A DNA stretch of 64,000 nt from Flavobacterium sp. FEMGT703F (GTDB taxonomy: Bacteria > Bacteroidota > Bacteroidia > Flavobacteriales > Flavobacteriaceae), in the NCBI GenBank assembly GCA_002786385.1, contig PGCN01000025.1, positions 124,001-188,000 of the forward strand. Reading direction: 5' to 3'. The notes beneath the pieces are model-generated. The model was given only the letters and a program-made list of their open reading frames with translations. It was not told the origin of the DNA and searched no databases. The position numbers and the translations under genes are program-made. This document shows positions 45,267 to 53,730 of this stretch, in pieces (the stretch's first letter is position 1; each line of letters starts with the position of its first letter).

Positions 45267-45291
45267 TAAAAAAAGTCCTTTTCAGGACTTT
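45267..45291 (-). terminator. Terminator of the four-helix membrane protein gene
   Basis: AAAGTCCT (45272-45279) and AGGACTTT (45284-45291) form a stem; seven T follow on the minus strand. It is 10 bp after the stop codon. Confidence 0.75.
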
Positions 45292-45300
45292 AGTTATTTT

Positions 45301-45723
45301 TTAGAACCATAATTTCCAAGGAATTCGACTTAAAATAAGCAGTAATCCTATGCCATAGAAAATGGCAATAGATTTGAATTTTGCCGTTCCGGTTTCCCCT
45401 TTTTTGTGTTTAGACCAACCGATAGTAATTAAAATTATCGCGATAATGTTGATTAGCGGATGTTCTAGAGAGGTTAATCTGGCATCGGCATCTTTCATTT
45501 CCCCCAACAAGGCGTGACCTAGCGGAGAAACAAAATATAAAATCAAGCCAACCAATAATTGTATATGCGCTCCGATTAATCCAAACAAAGCAATTTTTCG
45601 GTCTTTAGCCGTAAATTCTTTTTTAGAAGACATGCCCAAAAAGGAATTAACAACAGCGAAAACCAACAATAATAAAGCTAAATAAGCCCAACCTGAGTGG
45701 AATTTTTGAATGAAATCGTACAT
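45301..45723 (-). CDS. Four-helix membrane protein, unknown function
   Basis: 140 residues from ATG 45723 (MYDFIQKFHSGWAYLALLLLVFAVVNSFLG). Four hydrophobic helices alternate with short charged loops, with histidines in KFHSGW, GAHIQLL and GHALLGE that could bind haem or a quinone. I recall relatives in flavobacteria being labelled ribosomal protein L27, which the sequence does not support. Flanked by terminators on both sides, so a single-gene unit. Confidence 0.7.
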   Translation of the reverse strand: MYDFIQKFHSGWAYLALLLLVFAVVNSFLGMSSKKEFTAKDRKIALFGLIGAHIQLLVGLILYFVSPLGHALLGEMKDADARLTSLEHPLINIIAIILITIGWSKHKKGETGTAKFKSIAIFYGIGLLLILSRIPWKLWF

Positions 45724-45766
45724 AGTTTTTGTTTTAGAATCACAAATATAGGTAAAAGACATAAAA

Positions 45767-45790
45767 AAACCTCAACCGGAGTTGAGGTTT
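45767..45790 (-). terminator. Terminator of the TonB-dependent receptor gene
   Basis: AAACCTCAAC (45767-45776), loop CGGA, GTTGAGGTTT (45781-45790); seven T follow on the minus strand. Confidence 0.8.
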
Positions 45791-45810
45791 TTGATAGGAA
45801 GGATACCAAC

Positions 45811-48648
45811 TTAAAAGCTATAACTGATAGCAAAGTTCCAAGTTCTTCCGAATCCGAAAAAGACTTGATTTGACTTGTCTAAACCATCATAAATTTGAGT
45901 GGTAACATAAGTGTTGTAAGCAGTTGTATTTGGAGAACCATCTGTATTTGTAAAGTCTGCCTGTGTTTTGGTGTGAATGTTAGTTCTTGATTCAGCGATG
46001 TAAATCTCGTCCAAAACGTTATTGATGTTTAATCTGAAATTGATAGCATCTGCACGGTCTTTTCCAACCAACATTTTATAAGAGAAACCTGCATCTAACA
46101 AACCGTATGAAGGTAACAACAACGAACCTTTGTCATTAGCGGCTTGCGTTCTGAAGTTAACCGGGTCGATACTGGCGTATAATTCGTCAACAAAACGATA
46201 GTTACCATCAATTTTCACTCTTTCAATGATTTCGTATGAAGCGCCGATACTTGCTGTAGTTTGAGCAGCATCTCCCACTTTCAAGCCATCTAAATATAGT
46301 GTTTCAGTGAAAACTTCACCACTTGGGTTAGTAATTACTAAGTTGTTGTCATCTTGGTAATTTGCTGTAACGTTGCTGCCGTATTTCCAGTTTCCTATTG
46401 AAGCCATACCGTTAATGGCTAATTTGCGAATTGGTTTATAAGTAAAATCTAACTCAGCACCCACGTGAATTTGTTCAACGCCTTGTAAAAAGGCATTTCC
46501 AAGAATGGTAGGAGTAGCAGGGTTCAAATCGTTGTCAATATTGGCTGTTAATCTTATAAAACGGTCTTTCCAGCTGGTTCTGTAAACGTTTAAGTTCGCA
46601 TTGAATTTTGAGGAGCGGTATCCGTAACCCGCTTCTACACCAAATACTTTTTCATTGGTCAAGTTTTCGTTTACAACAGACGCATTGTTCGGATAAACAG
46701 CATTAAAGAAAGGTTGTTTTGAATAGTATCCCGAATTAATGAAAACATTGTGATTTTTGTTGATGTTATAGTTCAAACCACCTTTGATGTTTCCGCCTAA
46801 AATATTCTCATAATCAGTAGAATATAATGGATCTGTAGTGAGGTATTTAAAATAGTCATCTCTTCTGAATCCTTGTTGTGAAATCGCAGCTTGTACAAAA
46901 GCAGTTAGTTTTTCTGTGGCATATTCTAACTGAGTAAAAGCACCATACCATCTTACCAATCCATCGTTGTTGTAATTGATTTTTTGTTGGTAATCCGAGT
47001 TGAAGAAAGGGTTAAAATGCGGTTTGGTTGAGTATTCAAAGCTCAAAACTCTGTTAGGATTGTTGACATCAAAGTTATCGGCATAATTATCTGCTCCTAA
47101 CAAATCATTTAAATTTTGGAAGTGAATACCTCTGTAAGTTCTGGCATCTAAACCAAAATCCAACGTAAACTTATCATTGATTTTTTTGTTCAAGTTTACA
47201 ATTCCTCCATACCAGTTATGAGAGTTAATAGAAGAAATTTTAGAAATACCGTTGGTGGCATTATTGCCGGTTGATGCAGAGTTTTGGAAATCACCGTTGA
47301 TTTGTGAACGGGTAAAGTTGGTTGTTCCAATGGTTACTTGTTGACCGGAATTATAGGCATTGATTAAATCAACGTTGATTAATCCGTTAGCGGTTCTTAA
47401 ACTGTTTGAAAAGAAACGATTTCCTCTGATAGCACCGGCACCATTACTTCCGCCACCGCGTCCCCAAGAACCGTAAATTACAGTTGATAACTTAGTAGTT
47501 TCGTTGATTTTCCAGTCCCAATTTAAGGAGGCCACCGGTTTGTGGTAGTAATTGGTTCTGAAACTGTATTCTCTTCCGTTCAAATAACCCCAATCAGAAT
47601 TGTAACGAATGTTGGGTTCACCTACGCCATCACCATATTTTATATAATCGGCAATTGTTGGCGCTGCAGATCTTTGGTTGTGCCATTGCGGTGCTCCGGT
47701 GAAAGTAATTTGAAAATCGTGGTTTTTGTTTAGTTCATATCCAAGAGCCACAAAATAGTTAGCGCCGGCAAATTTTGTTCCATCAACATATCCGTCACCA
47801 AAAGTTTGACTCAATAAGACTGAAGTTGAAAATCCATTCTCTAATTTACCGCTGGAATAAGACATTAAGGTTTTTAAATAGTCATCATTTCCGATAGTAG
47901 AAGAAAGGGTGCCGCCTTTTTTTAAGTCGGATGATTTAGTAATTACATTGATAGTTCCACCTACAGAAGAAATCGCTAATTTTGAAGAACCAAGACCTCT
48001 TTGAACCTGCATAGCAGAAGTCACGTCGGATAAACCGGCCCAGTTGCTCCAAAACACCCTGCTGTTTTCCATATCGTTTACCGGAACACCATTAATCATT
48101 ACGGCTATGTTTTCTTGAGAGAAACCACGAATGTTAACTCTTGAATCTCCAAATCCACCACCCGATTTTGTAGCATATACCGACGGTGTATTGTTTAAGA
48201 TTTCAGGAAACTCTTGCGAGCCTAATTTTTCCACTATTTCCGCTGATTTAATGGTAGAAACAGCAATTGGCGTCTTTCTGTCTTTAGCAATGTCGATGAC
48301 ACTTGATTTGATTACAATTTCTTCCAATTGGTTTGATTCGGAAGCCATATTTATTTTTCCCAAATCAATTGTTCCCGTTTTTTCTACTGAAAAATTTACT
48401 GTTTTTGTTTGAAACCCAATATAAGTAAATACTAATTGTCCTGTTTGGGTTTTAGTAGTAATGCTGAATTTACCCTCAGAATCAGTTGTGGTGCCTTCGT
48501 TTGTTCCTTTAACAGTAACGTTTACTCCAGGCAAACCCATACCAGAATCAGTATCAAGAATGACACCGTTAATTTTACCTTGTGAATAAGCAAAAGCTGT
48601 AAACAAAGTAAAAATCCACACAAAATAATTCGCTTTAATTTTTCTCAT
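45811..48648 (-). CDS. TonB-dependent receptor with carboxypeptidase-D-like N-terminal domain
   Basis: 945 residues. A signal peptide (1-22) is followed by a CarboxypepD_reg-like domain (about 24-105, GVILDTDSGMGLPGVNVTVKGTNEGTTTDSEGKF), a plug (about 118-245) with VNIRGFSQENIAVMINGVPVNDMENSRVFWSNWAGLSDV, and a 22-strand-type barrel ending in an aromatic residue (NFAISYSF). It imports a large or scarce substrate across the outer membrane using TonB energy. No SusD gene is adjacent, so it is not a SusCD pair; the substrate is unknown. A perfect 15 bp inverted repeat lies 5 bp before the ATG and brackets the -7 region, suggesting repressor control. Confidence 0.93.
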   Translation of the reverse strand: MRKIKANYFVWIFTLFTAFAYSQGKINGVILDTDSGMGLPGVNVTVKGTNEGTTTDSEGKFSITTKTQTGQLVFTYIGFQTKTVNFSVEKTGTIDLGKINMASESNQLEEIVIKSSVIDIAKDRKTPIAVSTIKSAEIVEKLGSQEFPEILNNTPSVYATKSGGGFGDSRVNIRGFSQENIAVMINGVPVNDMENSRVFWSNWAGLSDVTSAMQVQRGLGSSKLAISSVGGTINVITKSSDLKKGGTLSSTIGNDDYLKTLMSYSSGKLENGFSTSVLLSQTFGDGYVDGTKFAGANYFVALGYELNKNHDFQITFTGAPQWHNQRSAAPTIADYIKYGDGVGEPNIRYNSDWGYLNGREYSFRTNYYHKPVASLNWDWKINETTKLSTVIYGSWGRGGGSNGAGAIRGNRFFSNSLRTANGLINVDLINAYNSGQQVTIGTTNFTRSQINGDFQNSASTGNNATNGISKISSINSHNWYGGIVNLNKKINDKFTLDFGLDARTYRGIHFQNLNDLLGADNYADNFDVNNPNRVLSFEYSTKPHFNPFFNSDYQQKINYNNDGLVRWYGAFTQLEYATEKLTAFVQAAISQQGFRRDDYFKYLTTDPLYSTDYENILGGNIKGGLNYNINKNHNVFINSGYYSKQPFFNAVYPNNASVVNENLTNEKVFGVEAGYGYRSSKFNANLNVYRTSWKDRFIRLTANIDNDLNPATPTILGNAFLQGVEQIHVGAELDFTYKPIRKLAINGMASIGNWKYGSNVTANYQDDNNLVITNPSGEVFTETLYLDGLKVGDAAQTTASIGASYEIIERVKIDGNYRFVDELYASIDPVNFRTQAANDKGSLLLPSYGLLDAGFSYKMLVGKDRADAINFRLNINNVLDEIYIAESRTNIHTKTQADFTNTDGSPNTTAYNTYVTTQIYDGLDKSNQVFFGFGRTWNFAISYSF

Positions 48649-48652
48649 TTTA

Positions 48653-48697
48653 GAGTTTGTTTAAAATTTCTGCAAAAGTTCAATTTTAAACAAACTC
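48653..48697. promoter_or_regulatory. Perfect 15 bp inverted repeat at the TonB receptor promoter
   Basis: GAGTTTGTTTAAAAT (48653-48667) and ATTTTAAACAAACTC (48683-48697) are exact reverse complements with a 15 bp spacer. The spacer holds AACTTTTG on the minus strand (48680-48673), one base off TAnnTTTG. One arm ends 5 bp before the ATG. Confidence 0.6.
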
Positions 48698-48751
48698 GGC
48701 CGTTAAGAAAATATTAAGAAAAAATGAGGTATGATTAACTTTTGTTTAAGG

Positions 48752-50395
48752 CTATTTGTTTTTCAAAAAATGCTTTAGTAAGAATTCGGTTGAATTGTCG
48801 TGGTTTTTAACGGTTCCCGAATGGATTTCGTCTAAGATAGAGTTGGCCAATTGTTTCCCTAACTCAACGCCCCATTGGTCGTAACTGAAAATATTCCAGA
48901 TTACGCCTTGTACAAAAATCTTATGTTCGTATAAAGCAATTAATGATCCTAATGATTTTGGCGTTAGCTTGTCGATTAAAATGGTGTTGGTAGGTTTATT
49001 GCCGGTGAACACTTTAAACGGTAGAAGATATTCTGCTTTAGCACCGGTTATGTTTTGTTTTTCAAATTCGGCTCTAACCTGACTTTCGGTTTTGCCGTTG
49101 AGTAAAGCTTCGGTTTGGGCGAAGAAGTTTGACATCAATTTATTGTGATGGTCTTCGTTCCCGTATAACGGTTTTACAAATCCGATAAAATCAGTTGGAA
49201 TTAATTTGGTGCCTTGGTGAATCAATTGAAAAAAGGCATGTTGTGAGTTGGTTCCCGGTTCGCCCCAAATGATGGTTCCGGTTTGGTAATTGACCGGTTT
49301 GCCATCGCGACCAACACTTTTTCCGTTGCTTTCCATGATGCCTTGTTGCAAATATGGCGCTAACTTTTGTAGGTATTGGGTGTACGGAATCAAGGCTTCG
49401 CTTTCGGCGCCGAAAAAGTTGTTGTACCAAATGGTTAAAAGTGCCAAAATTATCGGTATGTTTTTGTCGAAAGATTCGGTTTTGAAATGATTGTCCATTT
49501 CGTGAGCGCCGGCTAATAATGCGTCAAAGTGCTCGAATCCAACGGCTAAGCTGATGGATAAACCTACGGCACTCCAAAGCGAAAAACGTCCGCCAACCCA
49601 ATCCCACATAGGGAAAATATTGTCGGGATTAATACCGAACTCGGTTACTTTTTGAATGTTAGTGGAAACCGCAACGAAATGTTTGCCCACATCTTCTTGT
49701 GATGCTGACTGCAAGAACCAAGCGCGAATGGTCTCCGCATTTGACAAGGTTTCCTGTGTGGTAAACGTTTTGGAAGCGATGACGAAAAGTGTCGTTTCCG
49801 GATTGAGTTTTTTGATGATTTCGTTTACGTGATCACCATCAACGTTAGATACAAAATGAACGTTTAAATGGTTTTTGTAGAATTGCAACGCTTCCACCAC
49901 CATAGCCGGACCAAGGTCGGAACCGCCAATTCCAATGTTCACTACATCGGTGAATGGTTTTCCGGTAAATCCTTTTCGCTGTCCAGAAATCACTTCATTG
50001 GAGAACGCTTTGATTTTGTTTTTAACAGCAAAAACTTCCGGCATTACGTTTTCTCCGTCTACCAAAACCACTTGGTTTTCCGGCGAACGCAAGGCGGTGT
50101 GCAATACCGCTCTGTTTTCGGTTTGGTTGATAGCATCACCCCCAAAATATTGGCTGATGGCTTCCTCGAGTTTTACTTCCTTAGCCAAATTCAATAATAA
50201 GTTGATGGTCTCTTGGTTGAGTATGTTTTTAGAATAATCGACTAAAAAATCTTGCCATTGGATATGAAATTTTTCCGCTCTTTGCGAATCGTTGGAAAAC
50301 ATTTCCTTTACGGAAGTGTTGCTGATTTGTGCATGATGTTGGGTGAGTTTTTCCCAAGCTCCCGTAATTGTCGGATTGATTTGTGCTAATGCCAT
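48752..50395 (-). CDS. pgi: Glucose-6-phosphate isomerase
   Basis: 547 residues from ATG 50395 ([17 protein letters not shown]), the normal start; the frame extends seven codons upstream. Motifs: [28 protein letters not shown], the signature [44 protein letters not shown] with the catalytic His, and the C-terminal [11 protein letters not shown] with the catalytic Lys. It interconverts glucose-6-phosphate and fructose-6-phosphate. Two adjacent -7 boxes precede it. Confidence 0.96.
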   Translation of the reverse strand: MALAQINPTITGAWEKLTQHHAQISNTSVKEMFSNDSQRAEKFHIQWQDFLVDYSKNILNQETINLLLNLAKEVKLEEAISQYFGGDAINQTENRAVLHTALRSPENQVVLVDGENVMPEVFAVKNKIKAFSNEVISGQRKGFTGKPFTDVVNIGIGGSDLGPAMVVEALQFYKNHLNVHFVSNVDGDHVNEIIKKLNPETTLFVIASKTFTTQETLSNAETIRAWFLQSASQEDVGKHFVAVSTNIQKVTEFGINPDNIFPMWDWVGGRFSLWSAVGLSISLAVGFEHFDALLAGAHEMDNHFKTESFDKNIPIILALLTIWYNNFFGAESEALIPYTQYLQKLAPYLQQGIMESNGKSVGRDGKPVNYQTGTIIWGEPGTNSQHAFFQLIHQGTKLIPTDFIGFVKPLYGNEDHHNKLMSNFFAQTEALLNGKTESQVRAEFEKQNITGAKAEYLLPFKVFTGNKPTNTILIDKLTPKSLGSLIALYEHKIFVQGVIWNIFSYDQWGVELGKQLANSILDEIHSGTVKNHDNSTEFLLKHFLKNK

Positions 50396-50413
50396 TTTTT
50401 TACATTTGAAGCA

Positions 50414-50429
50414 CAAATTTACAAATATA
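50414..50429 (-). promoter_or_regulatory. Two adjoining -7 elements for pgi
   Basis: Minus strand: TATATTTG (50429-50422) is followed directly by TAAATTTG (50421-50414), 18 bp before the pgi ATG. No TTG at -33 distance for either. Confidence 0.45.
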
Positions 50430-50488
50430 GATTGGTAAAAAAAGAGATAGGTTTTACGCTAACGTTGTAGTAAGTAAAAAAAATAAAA

Positions 50489-51730
50489 TTATCTTCTGAA
50501 TTTGAGTTCGGCGGTGCTGTCCAATACCTTTTTGAGCGGTTTGATTTGTTCCAAAAATTGTTGTTTGTATTTGGCTTCCATTGGAGTAGAGGTGGGCAAT
50601 TTTAAACGCAAAGCATCTACTTGTACGCCGTTTTTCCAAAAGCGATAGCAAACGTGAGGTCCGGTAGCCAAACCGGTACTGCCCACTTTTCCGATAACTT
50701 GACCTTGGGTAACTCTTTGGCCGCGTTTTACCAAAATTTTAGACATGTGTAAGTATTGTGTCGAATAGGTTCGATCGTGTTTTACTTTAACAAAATTCCC
50801 GTTTCCGGTCGTATAACCGGCTTGTTCTACAACCCCGGCAGCGGTAGTCATGATAGGCGTTCCGGTTGGCGCCGCATAATCTGTTCCGTTGTGGGCTTTC
50901 CATCTTTTTTGAACCGGATGGAATCGGCTTTTGGAATAACGCGATGTAATGTTGACAAACTTTAAAGGCGCTTTCAAGAAAAAATTTTTAAGCGTTTTCC
51001 CTTCTTCGTCGAAGTATTGTTGCTTTTTGGAACTGCCGTCGGGAGAGAAAGGAAAGGCGTATATTTTTTTGCCTTTGTATTCAAAGAAGGAAGCCTTTAA
51101 ACTGTCGACACCATCATAAACTGTGTCGTTGATGTAGCGTTCAGTGAAGGTCAATCCGAATTTATCGCCTTTTTGGAGTTTGAAGAAGTCGATGGACCAA
51201 GCATAGATTTTGGCAATTTTAGCCGCTAATGCAGGATCTACTTTTTCGTTGGCCAAGGTTTCGGACAAGGAACCGTTTAAAGCGCCTGCAATAGTTCGGG
51301 TTTTGAACGTTAAAGGTCGCGTTTTTTGGTAGGCTGTAACCGAATCTCTCAAATCAATCACATAGTAGTTTATCTTATCCGGTTGGTAGATGAAATACTG
51401 AATTTTGTGGGTTCTGTTTTTGCTTCTCAAGATGGTATAAGGTTTCCCGATTCGGATGGATCTTACATCAAAAGTATCTTTTACTTGAGCAACAATATCA
51501 TAAACTTGTTTGCCGTTAAGGTTTTGTTTTTGGAGTAGGCTTCCGAAAGTATCACCTGATTTTACAGTATCGTTTACTACGTTAAAATCGTGCAGGTTAA
51601 AACCAAAATCAATTAACTTAGGTTTTGGCTTTTCTTCCACAAAGGCTTCTTCTTTTGATTGGTCACAAGAAACCACAAAAGAAGTGAGCACTAGCGCTGC
51701 AAAGACAATTCGAAAGATTTTTAACTTCAT
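50489..51730 (-). CDS. M23 family metallopeptidase lipoprotein
   Basis: 413 residues. Lipobox VVSC (Cys22). Residues about 50-150 form a LysM/OapA-like region (VKSGDTFGSLLQKQNLNGKQVYDIV). The M23 (LytM) domain covers about 260-400: zinc ligands His280 and Asp284 in AHNGTDYAAP, and TGPHVCYRFWKNG, where the usual HxH is His359-Val-Cys361. It cuts peptidoglycan cross-links. Cys may replace the third zinc ligand; I recall the HVCYRFW variant in other Bacteroidota, so it is probably active. It begins 1 bp after the tryptophan dioxygenase stop codon and so shares its transcript. Confidence 0.9.
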   Translation of the reverse strand: MKLKIFRIVFAALVLTSFVVSCDQSKEEAFVEEKPKPKLIDFGFNLHDFNVVNDTVKSGDTFGSLLQKQNLNGKQVYDIVAQVKDTFDVRSIRIGKPYTILRSKNRTHKIQYFIYQPDKINYYVIDLRDSVTAYQKTRPLTFKTRTIAGALNGSLSETLANEKVDPALAAKIAKIYAWSIDFFKLQKGDKFGLTFTERYINDTVYDGVDSLKASFFEYKGKKIYAFPFSPDGSSKKQQYFDEEGKTLKNFFLKAPLKFVNITSRYSKSRFHPVQKRWKAHNGTDYAAPTGTPIMTTAAGVVEQAGYTTGNGNFVKVKHDRTYSTQYLHMSKILVKRGQRVTQGQVIGKVGSTGLATGPHVCYRFWKNGVQVDALRLKLPTSTPMEAKYKQQFLEQIKPLKKVLDSTAELKFRR

Positions 51731-51731
51731 A

Positions 51732-52667
51732 TTACAATCCTTCTCCCCAGTTTTTTAATTCTTCATCCGACCATAATTCCGGAAAAAAGATGCGGCGTTG
51801 GTATTTCGGATGCATGTATTTTTTCCAATCGCTTCCGCCGGTGGCTTCTCCGGAACCTTGTCCGCTTTCGATGTATTTTTTGGCGGCATTCAAATGACCC
51901 ATTACCCAAGTGATATTCACAGTGTAATCGTAATGGCGCATGGCTTTAACCAACTCAGGATTTTGTTGGTCTTCTCCCGGAAGTTGTTTGAATTTTTGCC
52001 AGATGTTGATGGTATTGTACTCTTCCATGTATCGAAGAAATTCCTCGCGGTATTTTCTTTCGAATTCTAAAATCAGATACGACTTTTCTCCGGTTTGGTA
52101 ATCTTTTCCCGCCGCTTGCCAATACAAGTGTTCGAACGCGTGTGAATAAGGTGTATTTCTGTCGATGGTAGCGCGGAAGCGATAATCGATTAAGTTGATT
52201 AAATCGGTCGAAGAGAATTCAATTAAGCGGTATTGTGCACTTTGAAAACCGCTGGCCGGCGTAAGTGTGTTGCGGAATTTCATGTATTGTGCTACTTCCA
52301 TTCCGTCTCCCATGATATCAAACGAAGTGGTCAACATGTCGAAATAGCGGCTGATTCTTCGTAGTTTTTCCGTGAAAAATGCAGTTTCCGGTTTTTCAGT
52401 ATGACACAATTGTTTGATTTCCCATAGTATCATTTTGAACAACAACTCATTAACTTGATGGTACATGATAAATACCATTTCGTCGGGTAATACCGTTCTT
52501 TGGGTTTGCAAATTCAACAAGGCATCAGTTTGGATGTAATCCCAATAAGTAATGGGTTTGGCCCAAAGTAAGCCTTCGAGATGGGTTTCGGTTTTTTGAT
52601 TTATGGCCTCAAACTTTTCTTCTAAATCGGAGAGAACTTCGTGGTAGTTTGTTGTTTTGTTGTTCAT
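51732..52667 (-). CDS. Tryptophan 2,3-dioxygenase family protein
   Basis: 311 residues. Family motifs include LPDEMVFIMYHQVNELLFKMILWEIKQL (compare the HQVYELWFK of known enzymes), DYRFRATIDRNTPYSHAFEHLYWQAA, WVMGHLNAAKKYI, and the C-terminal GSGEATGGSDWKKYMHPKYQRRIFFPELW with the conserved GGS substrate loop. The enzyme opens the indole ring of tryptophan with haem and oxygen. It overlaps the DUF3108 gene by one base upstream and nearly touches the M23 gene downstream, an unusual company for a catabolic enzyme. HppD and HmgA lie upstream on the same strand. Confidence 0.88.
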   Translation of the reverse strand: MNNKTTNYHEVLSDLEEKFEAINQKTETHLEGLLWAKPITYWDYIQTDALLNLQTQRTVLPDEMVFIMYHQVNELLFKMILWEIKQLCHTEKPETAFFTEKLRRISRYFDMLTTSFDIMGDGMEVAQYMKFRNTLTPASGFQSAQYRLIEFSSTDLINLIDYRFRATIDRNTPYSHAFEHLYWQAAGKDYQTGEKSYLILEFERKYREEFLRYMEEYNTINIWQKFKQLPGEDQQNPELVKAMRHYDYTVNITWVMGHLNAAKKYIESGQGSGEATGGSDWKKYMHPKYQRRIFFPELWSDEELKNWGEGL

Positions 52668-53443
52668 TATTTTTTCAATTTCACCATAAACGGATTTTTA
52701 AGTCCTTTAAATCCTTCTAAATCGGCTTTAAGGGAACCAACGGCCAGGCTGGCTTTAATTCGCAATGGTATTTTGTTTTCATCGTCTGATATCCAAACGG
52801 TTAGACTTTCTTCTTCTTTGAAAACCCTGCCCGATTGTACTAAAGGTCTGAATATCATAGTTTGCGCGGTACCAAATTTAGTTTTTAATTCTTCTCTGCC
52901 CAAGAACTTTAATTTGAATTTATAAATTTCATCATCAAAAAACATGTCTACTACTATAGATTCTCCCGGTTTTAATTTGTCTATATTCGGATGATTTCTA
53001 AGGAAATAGAACGTAGAAACGATATCTTGAACATTCTCGGTAACCGAAAAAGTTTTCTCGGTATTGTTCTTGTAATTTTTTACCAAAACTTTGTTGGTGG
53101 CTTGATTGAAGAAACCTTCTTGGTTCTTGGTGTAGCCGCCTTCGTCAATTTTTCTGACGAATTGATAAGGTTTATTAGTGGCTTTATCGAAGTAGCTTTC
53201 GTAATTGTCATCCACTTTAAAGAAAAAACGCGACATTCCGACAGTATATCCTTTGCCGATAGCGTGATACACTTTTTTGTTGTCTCGAACGGCTTCTTTT
53301 AATTCCAAGGTTGCGTATCCGGCATTGATAAAGCCATAGTGGATTCGGAATTTGAACCATTCACCAGTATCATAAGCTTCCGGTTTTTGGGTATTGAAAC
53401 TCACAGTAATAAAAAGCAATAACAGGAATAAGTATTTTTTCAT
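52667..53443 (-). CDS. DUF3108 domain exported protein
   Basis: 258 residues. Signal peptide (1-18). The mature part begins AYDTGEWFKFRIHYGFINAGYATLEL, the usual DUF3108 opening, and continues with VGMSRFFFKVDDNYESYFDKATNKPYQFVRKIDEGGY and a late ESLTVWISDDENKIPLRI. It is probably a periplasmic beta-barrel-like or lipid-handling protein of unknown function. First gene of the DUF3108-dioxygenase-M23 transcript; a small RNA candidate ends about 50 bp upstream. Confidence 0.82.
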   Translation of the reverse strand: MKKYLFLLLLFITVSFNTQKPEAYDTGEWFKFRIHYGFINAGYATLELKEAVRDNKKVYHAIGKGYTVGMSRFFFKVDDNYESYFDKATNKPYQFVRKIDEGGYTKNQEGFFNQATNKVLVKNYKNNTEKTFSVTENVQDIVSTFYFLRNHPNIDKLKPGESIVVDMFFDDEIYKFKLKFLGREELKTKFGTAQTMIFRPLVQSGRVFKEEESLTVWISDDENKIPLRIKASLAVGSLKADLEGFKGLKNPFMVKLKK

Positions 53444-53493
53444 TTCGAATTGAATTTTATACTGCGATTACAATATCTGTTCCAAAAGTATTA

Positions 53494-53607
53494 AAACAAA
53501 AAAACCCAGTCAAATTAATGACTGAGTTTTTATGCTATTAACCAACCAAAAAACTATAAATTATGAAAATTTATCCAAAATGCGAGGGAACCACCCCTCT
53601 ATTTTTG
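53494..53607 (-). ncRNA. Orphan small RNA with own promoter and terminator
   Basis: Minus strand: promoter TTG-N21-TATCTTTG (53644-53613), then about 110 nt with three hairpins in order: GAGGG-GTGGTT-CCCTC, ATAAATT-TTCAT-AATTTAT, and the terminal AAACTCAGTCA/TGACTGGGTTT stem (53512-53502 with 53529-53519, one U-G that pairs only in the minus-strand RNA) followed by T7. It lies in the 287 bp between hppD and the DUF3108 gene. I do not recognise it; it is not tmRNA, SRP RNA or RNase P by the motifs I know. Confidence 0.5.
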
Positions 53608-53612
53608 TCCTG

Positions 53613-53644
53613 CAAAGATAGCCTAAGGCGTTACGATATTGCAA
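53613..53644 (-). promoter_or_regulatory. Promoter of the small RNA at 53.5 kb
   Basis: TTG (53644-53642), 21 bp spacer, TATCTTTG (53620-53613) on the minus strand; no protein start follows closely. Confidence 0.5.
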
Positions 53645-53730
53645 GCAAAAAGCCAACTTTAACAATAATTTAATAAAATATAGTCTTTTTTCGGTCTTGT
53701 TTTTAAATTATTTTTAACAAAAATGAGTTT

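Noticed and set aside
45301..45723. Label as ribosomal protein L27
   Set aside because: The sequence is four hydrophobic helices with none of the basic features of L27.
53563..53673. 36-residue plus-strand frame overlapping the small RNA at 53.5 kb
   Set aside because: Starts MKIYPKCEG but has no promoter box on the plus strand, while the minus strand has a full promoter, hairpins and a strand-specific terminator.
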